Below, piece after piece: positions 6,501 through 6,729 of a DNA stretch of 6,729 nucleotides (its first letter is position 1; every line of letters begins with the position of its first letter). Source of the stretch: Candidatus Brocadiaceae bacterium (GTDB lineage: Bacteria; Planctomycetota; Brocadiia; SM23-32); assembly GCA_003567495.1 (NCBI GenBank), contig PWZK01000160.1, positions 1 to 6,729 of the forward strand, written 5' to 3'. The notes under the pieces were generated by a model. It did not search any database and was not told the DNA's origin. It was given only the letters and a program-made list of their open reading frames with translations. The translations under genes and the position numbers were made by a program.

Positions 6501-6575
6501 CTTGAAAACGCCCTCTACGTTTGGTATAATACGTTTGCCATAAAAAACCATTAACCAACGGAGGGCGTTTTCAAG
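6501..6575. repeat. Perfect 15-bp inverted repeat bracketing the transposase promoter and start site
   Basis: CTTGAAAACGCCCTC (6501-6515) is the exact reverse complement of GAGGGCGTTTTCAAG (6561-6575), with 45 bases between. Inner pairing continues with CGTTTGG (6518-6524) against CCAACG (6555-6560), with one bulged T and two unpaired bases. The left arm overlaps the -35 box. The right arm covers most of the GGAGGG ribosome binding site (6560-6565) and the first base of the GTG start. Confidence 0.9.
6502..6530 (+). promoter_or_regulatory. Near-consensus sigma-70 promoter of the transposase gene
   Basis: TTGAAA (6502-6507) and a perfect TATAAT (6525-6530) are separated by exactly 17 bases. 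Transcription would start near 6537, giving a leader of about 38 bases that includes only the right arm of the inverted repeat. A ribosome binding site GGAGGG follows at 6560-6565. Confidence 0.75.
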
Positions 6576-6729
6576 TGAAGTCAAAAGACCGCAGAATTCT
6601 AAAGAAATTAGAACAGAAAATCGAAAAACGACTGGATCGCAATAATAATCCCGACGGCAACGGACCGGTCATGGGCGCACCCAATATCCACTACGAGATG
6701 AGCGAAAAGACGCGGGCCATCGCAACCGG
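6575..6729 (+). CDS. IS1380-family transposase, N-terminal fragment cut by the window edge
   Basis: The frame opens at GTG 6575 and stays open to the window end (51 full codons). GGAGGG lies nine bases upstream of the start. The first 25 residues are strongly basic (MKSKDRRILKKLEQKIEKRL), suited to DNA binding. They are followed by APNIHYEMSEKTRAIAT, which resembles the NIHYE...RT.AIA..GIG block near the N-terminus of IS1380-type DDE transposases. The catalytic DDE domain would lie beyond the window, so it cannot be judged whether the gene is intact. The gene is divergent from hslV. Family assignment is from memory of the motif and moderately secure; the coding call is supported by start signals and promoter. 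Confidence 0.65.
   Translation, partial: MKSKDRRILKKLEQKIEKRLDRNNNPDGNGPVMGAPNIHYEMSEKTRAIAT

Larger units (their letters stand above)
6501..6729 (+). mobile_element. Left end of a probable IS1380-family insertion sequence
   Basis: The transposase start, its promoter and the inverted repeat mark the left part of an insertion sequence that continues past the right edge. The outer boundary is not resolved: it should lie between the hslV start and 6501, but neither a terminal repeat partner nor a target duplication can be seen in this window. Confidence 0.5.

Noticed and set aside
6418..6558. Upstream extension of hslV to the first in-frame ATG at 6558, adding 47 residues
   Set aside because: The extension has no counterpart in HslV, would bury the catalytic Thr far from the N-terminus, and runs through the transposase promoter and most of its inverted repeat.

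Overview
The window looks like a chromosomal segment from a bacterium of the PVC superphylum (Lentisphaerota, Kiritimatiellota, Verrucomicrobiota or Planctomycetota). This placement is an inference. It rests on a PilM-like protein extended by a membrane-spanning PilN-like half, followed by a PilO-like coiled-coil protein, as in the Amuc_1101/Amuc_1100 pilus-like system of Akkermansia. A bacillus-like HslV with a short propeptide, an IS1380-type transposase start, and hairpin-rich dispersed intergenic repeats also fit. No single marker fixes the phylum.

Layout, left to right. Positions 1-984 (minus strand) hold the N-terminal 328 residues of a membrane-anchored coiled-coil protein that runs off the left edge. 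It lies 47 bases downstream of a 622-residue PilM-PilN-like fusion (1032-2900, minus), and the two form an operon. A 282-base gap (2901-3182) carries a plausible promoter for that operon, a small hairpin with a 10-base tandem repeat, and an AT-rich repeat-like stretch. miaA (3183-4100, minus) encodes the tRNA dimethylallyltransferase. The next gap (4101-4522) has no gene. It holds two oppositely oriented copies of a structured element of about 110 bases (palindromic core flanked by 13-nt hairpins), then a 7-base tandem repeat. hslU (4523-5908) and hslV (5866-6417), both minus, encode the HslUV ATP-dependent protease and overlap by up to 43 bases. At the right edge, pointing the other way, is the start of a probable IS1380-family transposase (6575 to the edge, plus). 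It has a near-consensus promoter and a perfect 15-bp inverted repeat that brackets the promoter and the ribosome binding site.

Functionally there are three unrelated blocks: an inner-membrane assembly platform for a type IV pilus-like machine, a housekeeping tRNA modification and proteolysis block, and the edge of a mobile element. The most interesting signals are non-coding. One is the pair of inverted intergenic elements, whose terminal hairpins differ by compensating base changes. The other is the transposase leader, whose geometry would hide the start site only in transcripts that read in from outside.
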